A program made the position numbers and the translations under genes. From positions 15,325,614 to 15,389,613 of the forward strand of contig CAXIPT010000001.1 of NCBI GenBank assembly GCA_964030475.1: a stretch of DNA of 64,000 nt, written 5' to 3'. Under the pieces are notes generated by a model. It was not told where the DNA came from and ran no database searches. It worked only from the letters and a program-made list of their open reading frames with translations. Positions within the stretch are counted from its first letter, which is position 1, and each line of letters begins with the position of its first letter. Below are positions 32,471 to 43,083 of the stretch, in pieces. Source of the DNA: Tethya wilhelma (lineage: Eukaryota; Porifera; Demospongiae; Tethyida; Tethyidae).

Positions 32471-34768
32471 ATGGCTCAACAAGAAAATCGTATTGAATAC
32501 AAAGATTTTCAACTTTTTGAAGATCGGGTCCTTGGTCGAGGATCTTATGGAAGAGTGTGCAAGGCAAAGTATGACGATCTTCTCTGTGCTGCTAAAATCA
32601 TCCACCACCATCTTTGTGATGACAATGCTCAACTCCAAGTTGGGCCCCAAAGAGAGCATAGACATCCTTTCCAAAGGTTTGAAAGTGAGTGTGGGTTTAT
32701 AAAGGCCATTAGACACCCTAACATTGTTCAGTTCCTTGGAATTGTGGAGCACCGCCAACTACATGTGCCTATACTACTGACAGAACTCATGGATTGCAGC
32801 TTGACTCAGTTCCTCGAAACAGCCCAACAGACAGTCCCATACTGCACTCAGGTGAATTTTTGTCACGACATTGCTCTTGCACTTGCTTTCCTCCATTCCA
32901 ATAGTATCATCCATCGTGATCTTTCAAGCAACAATGTGCTGTTGATTGGAGATGTCAGAGCTAAGGTGACTGATTTTGGGATGGCGAAATTTACACATGC
33001 AAATTCTCGGGTTAGTTCCATGACTAAAGTTCCCGGAGCAGATGTGTACATGCCTCCGGAGGCTGTGGAAGATAATCCTGTGTACACAGAGAAGATTGAT
33101 AGCTTTTCATTTGGTGTAACAGTACTCCAGATATTAACTCGAAAATTTCCAGAGCCAGGAAATCGTGTCCAGCAAATAGAACATCCTGATTATCCTAAAA
33201 ATCGGATTCAAAGATGCATTCCAGAAGTTGAGCGCCGGCAGGATCATATCAGTGAAGTTAATGCAAGTCATCCGCTTTTGAGTATTGTGCTTGAGTGTAT
33301 CAAAGATAATCCTGATGACCGGCCCACAAGCCATGCACTGTGCTGTAATTTTGAAGTAAAAAAAGATGAGCCACGATATTCTGAATGTAGAAACAGTGGC
33401 CAGCCTCAGGAACCAGGCATCCCTACTAGACCAAGAGAGGAAAGGAGTCAGATTGGTGAAATGCAACAGCAATTAGACCACCTCAATCAGCAATTAGAGC
33501 AAAACACTCAGCTTCTTATAGAAAAAAACCGCATTATTGAAGATCTCTCTCAGGATAGACTCTTGACTATGGAACAGCCTAAAGTTCAAAGGCTGGATAG
33601 TTTGGAACATCAGCCAGTGCAAGCACCGTCAAATGAGGTCCATGAAAGTAATAGAATCAATGAAGTGGATGCCATTGCCACTGCTAGTGCTACTGCAGCT
33701 GTTGGCATACCAAGAGATGTCGAACTTAAGTTACAATGGAGAGAAGCTAGAAACCATACACCATATCGGCTCTCTAGAAACACATGTACTGCTGCTATTT
33801 ATGGTGGTAGTGTTTACTTCAATGACAAAGAAACACGAGATGTTTACATGTACAATCCAGCACAAGATTCATGGAATCAACTTCCGTACAAAACCCCATA
33901 TCGATACTCAAGCCTAGCTGTTGTAAACAACACTCTTACAACAATTGGAGGAAAGGATCCACTGAATGATATGATTACCAATAGACTTATGACTTTGGTA
34001 GATGCAAAACAGTGGGAACAACTCCTTCCTCCTATGCTAAAAAGGCGTTACAAGATCGTTGCAGTTTGGAGTGATTCATTACTGATCATTGCAGGTGGAA
34101 TGACGTGCAGATTGTTTAAAACAGATGATATAGCTAGCAATGATGTGGAGGTCTTGGATATAGACAATCTGCAATGGCATAAGGCTGTTCCACTCCCTGA
34201 GCGGCAAAGAGATATTGCTCTCATGTACAACAGCAACACTATGACAGCTGCAATATGTGGTAACTGTGTCTATATTCTTGCCGATGATGATTTTTTTGAG
34301 TATTATCAGAATGAAGAGTTTTCTACTCTACATGTGTGCACTCTAAATACATTGTTAAAATCGTGTGAGCCTAAGTTCTGTGGAAAAATTCCGGAACAAG
34401 ACTTGAGTATTTCTGGAATAAAATGGAGGATGTTGTCATCTTGTCCAAGGTCAAGTGTAACTTGTGTTGCATTTGGTGATCAATTGTTTATAGTCGGTGG
34501 AACAACCATTTCAACAAGTGGTGATTATTTTAACACTATAGTCCATCGCAAAGCAGAGTGTGTAATTCAGAATCACAATTTAATCGTAAATTGCTGGGAA
34601 GAAGTCGGTTATTCTTTATATCCACGATTTTCATGCTTTGCTACTGTACTTCCTAGTAATGAGATATTGGTGGTGGGAGGCTACAATACTTGGCCAATAT
34701 ATGGCGATAATCTTACAGATTTCTCTGACACAATATATAGAACTTGCTACAACAACTTGACTATCTAA
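32471..34768 (+). CDS. Kinase-Kelch protein, complete and intronless
   Basis: One open frame of 765 residues (MAQQENRIEYKDFQLFEDRV). The kinase domain, about residues 14-290, has the glycine loop GRGSYGRV, ATP lysine in CAAKII, HRDLSSNN, DFG in TDFGMA, and YMPPEAVEDN. A short coiled coil follows (LDHLNQQLEQNTQLLIEKN), then from about residue 415 a run of Kelch-type blades: YMYNPAQDSWNQLP, TTIGGKD, LLIIAGGMT, LFIVGGTT, EILVVGGYNTW. All catalytic residues are present. The kinase belongs to the TKL-like group by its motifs; Kelch propellers usually bind partner proteins. The gene lies between decayed PLAT exons and RUN2 exons of a DENND5-like gene, on the same strand. Being intronless among intron-rich genes suggests origin by retroposition. 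It is the reference for the three damaged or partial paralogues. Confidence 0.92.
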   Translation: MAQQENRIEYKDFQLFEDRVLGRGSYGRVCKAKYDDLLCAAKIIHHHLCDDNAQLQVGPQREHRHPFQRFESECGFIKAIRHPNIVQFLGIVEHRQLHVPILLTELMDCSLTQFLETAQQTVPYCTQVNFCHDIALALAFLHSNSIIHRDLSSNNVLLIGDVRAKVTDFGMAKFTHANSRVSSMTKVPGADVYMPPEAVEDNPVYTEKIDSFSFGVTVLQILTRKFPEPGNRVQQIEHPDYPKNRIQRCIPEVERRQDHISEVNASHPLLSIVLECIKDNPDDRPTSHALCCNFEVKKDEPRYSECRNSGQPQEPGIPTRPREERSQIGEMQQQLDHLNQQLEQNTQLLIEKNRIIEDLSQDRLLTMEQPKVQRLDSLEHQPVQAPSNEVHESNRINEVDAIATASATAAVGIPRDVELKLQWREARNHTPYRLSRNTCTAAIYGGSVYFNDKETRDVYMYNPAQDSWNQLPYKTPYRYSSLAVVNNTLTTIGGKDPLNDMITNRLMTLVDAKQWEQLLPPMLKRRYKIVAVWSDSLLIIAGGMTCRLFKTDDIASNDVEVLDIDNLQWHKAVPLPERQRDIALMYNSNTMTAAICGNCVYILADDDFFEYYQNEEFSTLHVCTLNTLLKSCEPKFCGKIPEQDLSISGIKWRMLSSCPRSSVTCVAFGDQLFIVGGTTISTSGDYFNTIVHRKAECVIQNHNLIVNCWEEVGYSLYPRFSCFATVLPSNEILVVGGYNTWPIYGDNLTDFSDTIYRTCYNNLTI

Positions 34769-34913
34769 TTGTATGCATTTACCATGCTATGTATGTTAGC
34801 TAATGTATAAGTCAGAGTCAGTCAAAAATTAGTTTTTTTAAATTTTAGTTTGTTATCTCTTACAAAATGCGTGCCATGATTTTATTGTATGCATGGTCTT
34901 AGTAGTACACCGC

Positions 34914-37000
34914 TATCTTTGTAATCGTGAAGCTCAACTCCAAGTTGGTCAGCAAAGAGAGCACAGGCACCCTTATCCAAAGATTTGAGAAGGAGTGTGA
35001 GTTTATGAAGGTCATTAGACACCCTAACATTGTTCAGTTTCTTGGAATTGTGGAACACCCCAAACAGCATGTGCCTGTACTACTGACAGAGCTCATGGAT
35101 ATTGAAGTTTGACTCAATTTCTTGAAAGAGCCCAACTGCCTGTTCCTTACCACACTCAGGTGAATTTTTCTCTTGACATTGCTCTTGCACTGGCTTTCCT
35201 CCATTCTAATGGAATCATCCATCGTGATCTTTCAAGCAACAATGTGCTATTGATTGGAGATGTCAGAGCTAAGGTAACTGATTTTGGGATGGCAAAATTG
35301 ATACATGAAAATCCTCGAGCTATTTCCATGACTCAAGCTCCTGGTGCTGATGTATATATGCCTCCAGAGGCTATTAAAAATAAGCCAGAATATACGGTGA
35401 AACTTGATGTGTTTTCATTTGGTGTAAATATGCTCCAGATACTAACTCGAAAATCTCCAAACCCAAGTGATCGTTACCAGCCTATTGAACATCGCAGTAG
35501 TGAAGAATTCAGACGTGTTTCTGAGAATGAACGCCGAAAAGAACACATTGATTTAGTTGATGAGAGTCACCCTCTATTAAGTATTGTGCACAGGTGTATA
35601 AAAGACAAACCTAGTGAACGTCCCACAAGCCCATGAACTGTGTACTGAGGTTGAAAGTAAAAAGGATGAACCACAATACTTTAAGAGCAGAACTGCTACT
35701 TCATCTCAAGATGGCACTGCTATGCAATCTAGTATGGAGCCTAGACCACGAAATTCAGACGTAACTGTTGTGGCACATCCACAGTTAGAACAGAATTTGG
35801 AAAGCCACCAACCCAAGGCAGCAATGAATGAACCACAGACTATTGCCGGTAAGGTCAGTGACAACACTCTTTCCACTGAAAATTCATTGCCCGATACTTC
35901 TAAAAAGGATAATTTGAACAGCACCAATACTTCTGATGAAGAAGGAACTGATAAAAAATTTCAGATAACATGGAAGAATGCTAAGAAGTTTTGTCCTCAT
36001 AGACTGTCTAGACAAATTTCTACTACTGCTCTATGTGGTGGCAAGATATACTACAGTGTAAATAAAACAAGAAAAATTTATGCCTATGATCCAGCTGATG
36101 ATAGCTGGTCTACACTCGAAAATTGTCCATATCGATACTCAACTCTAGCTGTTGTAAAAGGCTCTCTCACAACAGTTGGAGGAGATGATCCGCAAGATGA
36201 AAAGCTAATTGATAAACTTATGACTTTAGATCATACTCAGAAGTGGTCAGAGAATTTCCCTTCTATGCAAAGAAAGCGCTGTGAAGCAATTGCTGCTTGG
36301 AATGATGCAGCCCTTATTGTTGCAGGTGGGTTGGTACCAACCCTGTAGATTGAGTTTCCAGTAGATATATAGCACTTCAAGTGTGGAAATCTTGGATGTA
36401 GAAAATTTACAATGGTGCACTGCTGTTTCTCTTCCTGATGGCATTGATTATTATTGCACTAGTTCATCAATGACAATTTGTGGTGATGTTGTTTATGTTC
36501 TAGCCAATAATGAAGAAGATGTGTTGGGGATTTATTATCAGGAGCGCTCTGATCTATATGTGTGCACTCTTAGAACCCTATTTGAATCTTGCAGGCCAGA
36601 GTTTTGTGGGAAAAAACCAGAACATGATCTAAATGTGTCAGGTACAAAATGGAGGAAACTGAATACAAGCATATATCGAACAGATGCTACCTGTGTTGCA
36701 ATCAATGGTGAACTAGTAATTGTTGGAGGGACAATCACAGTAGAAAAACCTGAATGGAAGAGATTACAGAGTATAGATCGAAATGAGTGTACTGAAAAGA
36801 AAGCAAGTTGCACCGTATATAAGTTCAATTCTGCTGATTCACCATTGGAAGCTCTTTCTGATTCTCTAGTTCCTCGATTTTCATGCTTTGCGACAGCAGT
36901 TTCTGATGATCAGATTTTGGTAGTAGGAGGCTACAATTGTGCAACTGAGTTTGATGATTTTGCTGACACAATAGAAGTAGCTACTGTTTCTTCTGAATAA
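34914..37000 (+). pseudogene. Kinase-Kelch pseudogene
   Basis: Homology begins inside the N-lobe (KLNSKLVSKESTGTLIQRFE), so the start, glycine loop and ATP lysine are missing. The frame then breaks three times: at about 35100 (MDIEV, then TGA, where the intact gene has MDCSLTQF), at about 35626 (an extra base after CCCACAAG) and at about 36335-36375 (a scrambled piece after VAGG). Between the breaks it keeps HRDLSSNN, DFG, PPEA and Kelch blades ending in LVVGGYNC, and stops at 37000. Divergence from 32471-34768 is clear throughout, so this is an older duplicate. It sits 190 bases before decayed DENND5-like RUN2 exons. Confidence 0.85.
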
Positions 37001-37189
37001 ATTTGGCTATTGTCACACATTATAATTATTTATTGTTCCTAATTTCATGCTATAACCACTTAATGTAGCTATTTATAATTGTGAATTTGACAGTTATTAT
37101 TTTAGTCCAAATTATTTGTTATGCCAATTTGTAATTCAACCAAAAGATTTTTAGTCACTCATACAGTTGAGTTCCTTCCATTATTGTAG

Positions 37190-37940
37190 GTGTTCTACTA
37201 TGGTTTTCGGTCTAGTCGTAAGTTCCAAAAGAAGCTCTATGTCTGGGACTTCCTAGAGAAAGTTCACGAGCACTTGCAGTCAGGAGAGACTCCTCAGACT
37301 CTCCCACCCTCTGATGTCACTGCCCTCCTGCAGCCCTCCCCAGTCCTGAGTCGCTCTCAGAGAGGAGGCAGTGGTGGTGGTGGAGTGCCTTCCCCCGACC
37401 CTGAGACTCAATGCAGACAGATGTTCTTGAATGCCATCATGAGAATAAATGGCAATAATACTAACATTGGAAAAGATGAGAAGGTATGGAATAAGAATTT
37501 TATCATCTCTTTGTGTCAAATTGCTTGCTGTAATGCAACAATAACTGGCAAACATTTATGTTATTATCATTAATATCCCTTTTCTTGCAAGCAATACGTT
37601 TCTTCTCCCTAGGGCTTAGGTGAGCTCATACTTGATATTGTGTATGGTACATGCATTGTGTAAAGCCATTGTCCATGTTAGTGCCTAAGTTATGTATCAG
37701 CGTACGCATGCTGTGACAAAATTTTAGGTCAATTTTTTTGTTTTTGGTATGTATTTCTTTAGAGATCATTTTCTTGCTGGATGATTGTCACTAATTTCTC
37801 AGTCGCCAGTAGTTGCAAATTTCTATGATCAAGCATCTTTTCTACGAGAGTATGAACTGCTTCAAAATTTGGTTGATACTCTCCAATTAACACACACCCT
37901 GCCAATCAGACTAGAACCTCTTCTAACTCAAGGCCTGTGA
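37190..37940 (+). pseudogene. DENND5-like RUN2 and C-terminal exons, decayed copy
   Basis: A close duplicate of 28308-29061. Exon 37190-37483 is open. The second exon has lost the G of its acceptor context (TTGCAAGCAATACG against TTGCAGGCAATACG), which moves the splice by one base. The last exon has TGA where the other copy has TGG after HFLAG. Either change would truncate the protein shortly after the RUN2 exon. Confidence 0.8.
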
Positions 37941-38360
37941 ATGATGTGTCTAATAATGTTATTATTGTAATCAGCCTGTGATTTTTTTTATTTATTTGTA
38001 GAGTTTTTATCAAGTTGTGTTTGTGAGTTATTGTCAGTGACAATGTGTGCATGTAGCTACACAGTGTCTACATGATTAAGAGTCATTCACCAATTGATAA
38101 CTGAATTGAAAGCCCATCAATGATACATTGTTACATTTACTATATAGTGCCAATTAAGACTTAAAGTGCCTGACAAATATGGATCATGATGATAACTATT
38201 GAATCAATATAAGTACTTAATGCATGTTAGTGATCGATGACTTACAAACAATTCCAAAACCAGAAGTCAGATACTATTGTATATAATAATAGTATCTACG
38301 ATAGTATTGTTATATGTGTAAAAATTTTTAGTGGGCCAACGTCAATTGCCAAAGTTTTCT

Positions 38361-39026
38361 TCACTCTTTCTTGTCATCAGTTTGGGTGGATTTATCTGCA
38401 GTAACTGTTTTAGTATCAGATGTGTGTTGCCTGTCTGCACTTTCTGATTTTTCATGTTCACTGTCATGTGCCCCATAGTTCTGTTCATCGTCAGGTGACT
38501 GACTCTGTGAGTTTTCAGATTGTGTCTCTCCATTTCCATCAGCTTTCTTTTGAGTGAGCTTGGCACCAACTCCTGTGGCTACAAGTCCTGCTACACCTGC
38601 TCCTTGTATTCCAGTGCCAACTGTCGCCAAAGCTCCACTAGCTGCAGCACTTTGTAGTGTAGCAAATGCGCTACCTGCTGCCACATTCCCAATAGCTGAT
38701 TGCCACGCAGCTGCCATACTCCCTGCTACAATACCACTGGCACTAAACCCAGCTGCTGTAGCTGCTACTGGTATTAGAACTCCAGCACTCAGAACTCCCA
38801 CACTAGCTATAACTGCTCCGCCAATAAGTTTATTTCTTGATGGCCACCACGAATTACTTGATGACTCTGGTTCAGTCTGGCAACTTGCATCTGAAGTTGA
38901 TCTCCGTGTCTTCTGCTGGGAAGTGTTCTGTTCATCATCACTCCAATCTGAATCATGTGCACAAGAATGGTCAGAATCTCTCCCAGTATCTGAACATAAA
39001 TCTTTTGAGTGCGTTCTTTCAGCCAT
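38361..39026 (-). CDS. ISG12/IFI6-like small hydrophobic protein, copy C
   Basis: A single exon of 221 residues when started at the MAERTHS methionine (39026), which aligns with the start of copy A; an in-frame ATG 12 codons upstream also exists. The hydrophobic core (LIGGAVIASVGVLSAGVLIP; GNVAAGSAFATLQSAAASG) and acidic C-terminus are nearly the same as in copy A. It is shorter in the N-terminal acidic part. Like copy A it is convergent with a DENND5-like 3' end. CRE-like and NRF1-like sites lie upstream at comparable distances. The frame is intact although the neighbouring DENND5-like exons have decayed, which hints at selection on this gene. Confidence 0.8.
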   Translation of the reverse strand: MAERTHSKDLCSDTGRDSDHSCAHDSDWSDDEQNTSQQKTRRSTSDASCQTEPESSSNSWWPSRNKLIGGAVIASVGVLSAGVLIPVAATAAGFSASGIVAGSMAAAWQSAIGNVAAGSAFATLQSAAASGALATVGTGIQGAGVAGLVATGVGAKLTQKKADGNGETQSENSQSQSPDDEQNYGAHDSEHEKSESADRQHTSDTKTVTADKSTQTDDKKE

Positions 39027-39052
39027 TTCTCTATGCGATGCACGTGCGATAC

Positions 39053-39061
39053 GCATGCGCA
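39053..39061. promoter_or_regulatory. NRF1-like GCATGCGCA site upstream of ISG12-like copy C
   Basis: 27 bases upstream of the start at 39026, in the context ATACGCATGCGCAATTC, as before copy A. Confidence 0.5.
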
Positions 39062-39100
39062 ATTCATGTTCGAACGTTCGTTCATATCATGCGCGCATTA

Positions 39101-39108
39101 TGACGTCA
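39101..39108. promoter_or_regulatory. CRE/ATF-like TGACGTCA upstream of ISG12-like copy C
   Basis: A perfect palindrome 75 bases upstream of the start, in the context CATGCGCGCATTATGACGTCA, closely matching the site at 30266. Confidence 0.55.
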
Positions 39109-39444
39109 GATTATTGAGATACCGCGCGCGCAAACTAAAAAATTTTTATTACAATAAAAATATACCTGTATCTTTGTATTTCATCCACAGTACTAGTAGT
39201 ACGTTATTAAATTAATTATAAATACTTTGAATTCCTAGCTTAACCTTAGGTTTTAATAATAAGTATCTTAGTATGTTTGTCAACAAATACTTACAAATGT
39301 GCATGCCAAGTTTAGGAGTAGAGTGCTACAAGGTATATAACAAGATACCATAATAAATTCTTTTGTTGCTTTAACTATGGATATTATCCATATGCTTTAT
39401 GACTACTTTTTGATTCAGTATGTCTTGGCGTATTATACTATAGT

Positions 39445-39921
39445 TCATGCCCCTTCAGATGGGGTTTCTTCATCTTTATTCTTTGTAAGCTTAGCACCTA
39501 CTCCTGTGGCTATAAGTCCTGCTACACCTGCTCCTTGTAGTCCAGTGCTCACTGTCGCCAAAGTTCCACTAGCTGCAGCACTTTGTATTGTGGCAAATAC
39601 ACTACCTGCTGCCACATTCCCAATGGCTGATTGCCACGCAGCAGCTATGGTTCCACTTACAATACCACTGGCACTAAACCCAGCTGCTGTAGCTGCTACT
39701 GGTAGTAGAACTCCAGCACCCAGAATTCCCACACTAGCTATAGCTGCTCCGCCAATAACTTGTCTACGTGATGGCCGCCTGCGTGAACCACTTGCCATTG
39801 TCTCGGATGATCCCGTGGACGAGGATAGGCCAGAAACATGTTGAACGTCTATTTGTTTAACAGCTCTTGTCAAAGGTTGATATCCATGCCTTGCAAGTAC
39901 CAGTGCCTGTTTTCTCGTCAT
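39445..39921 (-). CDS. ISG12/IFI6-like small hydrophobic protein, third gene
   Basis: A single exon of 158 residues from an ATG at 39921 (MTRKQALVLARHGYQPLTRA). The N-terminus is basic and unrelated to the acidic one of copies A and C. The hydrophobic core is closely related (VIGGAAIASVGILGAGVLLP; GNVAAGSVFATIQSAAASG; AGVAGLIATGVGAKL), and the protein ends soon after it (NKDEETPSEGA). This shorter form is nearer the size of vertebrate family members. The basic N-terminus with arginines could act as a mitochondrial presequence, which is speculation. A perfect TGCGCATGCGCA palindrome lies 115 bases upstream. Confidence 0.8.
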   Translation of the reverse strand: MTRKQALVLARHGYQPLTRAVKQIDVQHVSGLSSSTGSSETMASGSRRRPSRRQVIGGAAIASVGILGAGVLLPVAATAAGFSASGIVSGTIAAAWQSAIGNVAAGSVFATIQSAAASGTLATVSTGLQGAGVAGLIATGVGAKLTKNKDEETPSEGA

Positions 39922-40035
39922 TATAACTGTTCTATATATCTAGTTATCTGCATGGCAAAATTTGTAAGAAAACTCAAAAAAATACTGCCGTTCACGATCA
40001 CGACCACACCTGGTTACGTAACTATCTAAATCTAT

Positions 40036-40047
40036 TGCGCATGCGCA
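40036..40047. promoter_or_regulatory. NRF1-like palindrome TGCGCATGCGCA
   Basis: A perfect 12-base palindrome upstream of the third ISG12-like gene, matching the animal NRF1 consensus. About 250 bases of AT-rich sequence with no other recognised feature separate it from the presenilin stop. Confidence 0.55.
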
Positions 40048-40303
40048 CATAGAGCGTTTCTTTCATAGTGAGCCTAGTGTGGAGAGAACAAGCTGCTTTA
40101 GAGCATGGAATGGTGTACTTATGGTCACTGTCAGCAGTGGAATAGAGCTAGCACCTGGGTACATGTGAGAGTTGAAAGTAAGCACTAGCTTGCTCGCTAT
40201 TATAGTAGACCAAAAAAAAAAAATTATTACAATCACATATATACGCACAGAAAACAAATTAGCAGTAGAAAGAGTTTAGCATTAATATCTGAAATGCACA
40301 CTA

Positions 40304-43027
40304 CTATATAAATACTTGAAGAGTAGTTAAAACATCCACAAATGGTGAAATGAGATAACGCGAAGAGAAATAGAAGATGAGACCAAAGAAGATGGAAATG
40401 GGAAGTGCTGGTAAAGCTCTACGGACAATCCCCAAGATGAGACTTGTCATACACAATCCCTGGAATGAGGAAACAACAACACAATCAGGTTAATACTATA
40501 TATAATGTAAGCAGTGAATGATAGTGCATGCACTAGAGATACTCACAATCAAGATGGCTACGAAGCAAGAAGAGATGACAACCCAGTCTCCACTGTTCTC
40601 ATGGGCAGCCTTACCCACTAAGATACTGTAGAAGATGAAATCTCCAAGACCAAGTTTGAAACCTCTAGCTACAGAGGGAAACAAGACAGAATAATTACTA
40701 AATAATAAGCTATCACAACAGAAGTCTCAAAGCAAAAGCTTTTCCCAATATTTTGGGCACTGTATATGATATGGGCACACACAAATTGTCAAATTTAAAT
40801 TCGTCAATATTTTTATTTTACATTCTGTGGAGCAAACGGTTAATTTTTTGACTGTCAATATTTCCAGCTATATGGTATAATGTTTTTATTGGGACTTACG
40901 TTCCTCCCCTTCCTCTTCTTCTCTCTCTGTTTCCTCTTGTCTCCTCTCCCCCTCTCTCGGCTCCTCTCTGGGTCTACCACTCTCGCCTACTATCGATGGG
41001 TGACGAGCATCAGGACTTTGTTGAGAACGAACCATTTCTCTGGCAGCTTGACGACGATCTGATTCAGCATCGGTGTCAGAGGAGTCTGAACTGTCACCTG
41101 AATAGAAAATGAGAGTAAAACCTTCTGTTTGGTGGTTCACATGTGTACATAATGTGTGTATGTGTGTGTGTGTGTGTGAAAACCCACTTGGCCTTGTCAT
41201 GAGCACTGAAATTCTTGTACAGCTACACACACATGATCGTAAACCTACAAGACTCACTTGATGGGCTTGTCTGTTTCTTGTGTGGTCTTTGCTTGGGTAG
41301 AGACTCTCTTCTCTTGTTCTTCTTATCGGAGCTCTTGGAATCATCCTTGTCAGCCATCCCAACTATCCACACCATGGTGGCTATATGGCAGACATTGTCA
41401 CATTACCAACATTAAAGAAACCTTAAATATTAGTACTGTATAGCGGGAAAGTTAACTTTCACGGCTTTCATGGATCATGATCCATCCGCGAAAATTTTTA
41501 TCTGCAAAATTCTCTGTACATATGTATGGGTGTTGCACAACTCATCCACAAAAGTTAAAATGCAAAAAATCTTTGATTAGAGACATGTGCAAAAATTAGA
41601 CACTGCAAAACTTTCCCGCTTTTCGGTATGTACTACTAGCTACTTACAGGAGTATATCAGAGAGGGGAAGATGGGTTGATTTCTTTCTTTGGCTGTCTCT
41701 ACCAGTATCCTCAGTGGCCCCTTAGGACACAGCACAGCAAACAGGTCTAGGTGTTGGTGTATAAAACAGACATACAGTAATAGTAACTTATAGCCACACA
41801 GACATGTACATTCCAATGCACCTTCAGTATACAGACATACGTGTACATGATTGGAAAATAAAGATTCTTACCATATAAGGAAATAGCAACCAACAATATC
41901 CAAGTAGTCCAATTGGGTAGGTACTTGATGAGTACAGTTGCCTGTAGGAATTCAAGACACATTGTGCTCAACAATTTGACACAAACACCTCCCAAGAGAG
42001 CGTACGTATTGGAATGACATACCACTAGTGCACTGGTGAGGATAAGGTAGGCTTGCTGTAACCTCAGAGGACCCTTCCAGTGGATCACCATTAGTCCCAT
42101 CACACCAAAGTTCCACACAAAGAAGGCAAAAGAGAACCAGTCAATGACCAGCTTACGCACCACCAAGATCTCACTGTATGTACACCATGTCAGGTCAAAG
42201 AAGTGATACGCATGCAATAGAGATTGAATCACAATAGAACACATGTGCACGTGTACAAACTGTTGCATTTAACACTCGCTCACATGAAATACGACGACGA
42301 AACTACAAAGAGTAAAAGAGCTGATGCTACAAGCAGCCAGATGTAGATGGCCTGTTGAGAGGATAACAATATAACAACAATGACTAGTGAAAGTAAGGCA
42401 CAAAGCTTAAGAGAACAAGACATGCACCTTGTAGCAGCGATACTTGAAGAGCAGTACCAAGACAACGGTCATCACCAGCACGATGGCTACAAACACCACA
42501 GCATTGACCAGGGCAAAGAGAAACGTGAACCCACCATTGCTGGCATTGTTCTCATTGAACGGAAGGTAGTACCTAATGTGAACAATGTACGTGGAGATAG
42601 ACACTTGATAATGGGGGTGTGTCTAGGGAGGGGCACTGGAATCACTCACAGCTGCACATTGGTGGGGGCCTCGTTGGCGGCAATGGTGAGCTGAAAGAGA
42701 AGCACCACTGCCATACATATGGTCACAGGGATGATGAGCTGGATGATCTGTTTGGCACCATGTCTGAGAGCACTCTGAAACAAGAAAAAGAAACATTTGA
42801 AGCTACTTCTCTTTAGATTCAGAGATGGAGTGGATCATACCTCGTTTGACTCGGAGTCTTCATCTTCACCATCATCTCCAATGGACGGTAGCAGGTTGAG
42901 CAGCCTCTTACCAATGTAGACCAACCCACACCTGGAATGTACAAAATTGAGTTTTTATTATGGTCAAGTTATGTGAAATTACAAAGGCTCCTGTGAACAC
43001 AATAGGCTAAATCCACATGCATACTGA

Positions 43028-43083
<56 letters not shown>

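Noticed and set aside
32471..37000. Kinase genes as bacterial contamination, because they are intronless
   Set aside because: They have animal-type kinase and Kelch motifs, sit beside spliced exons repeatedly, and match the local base composition.
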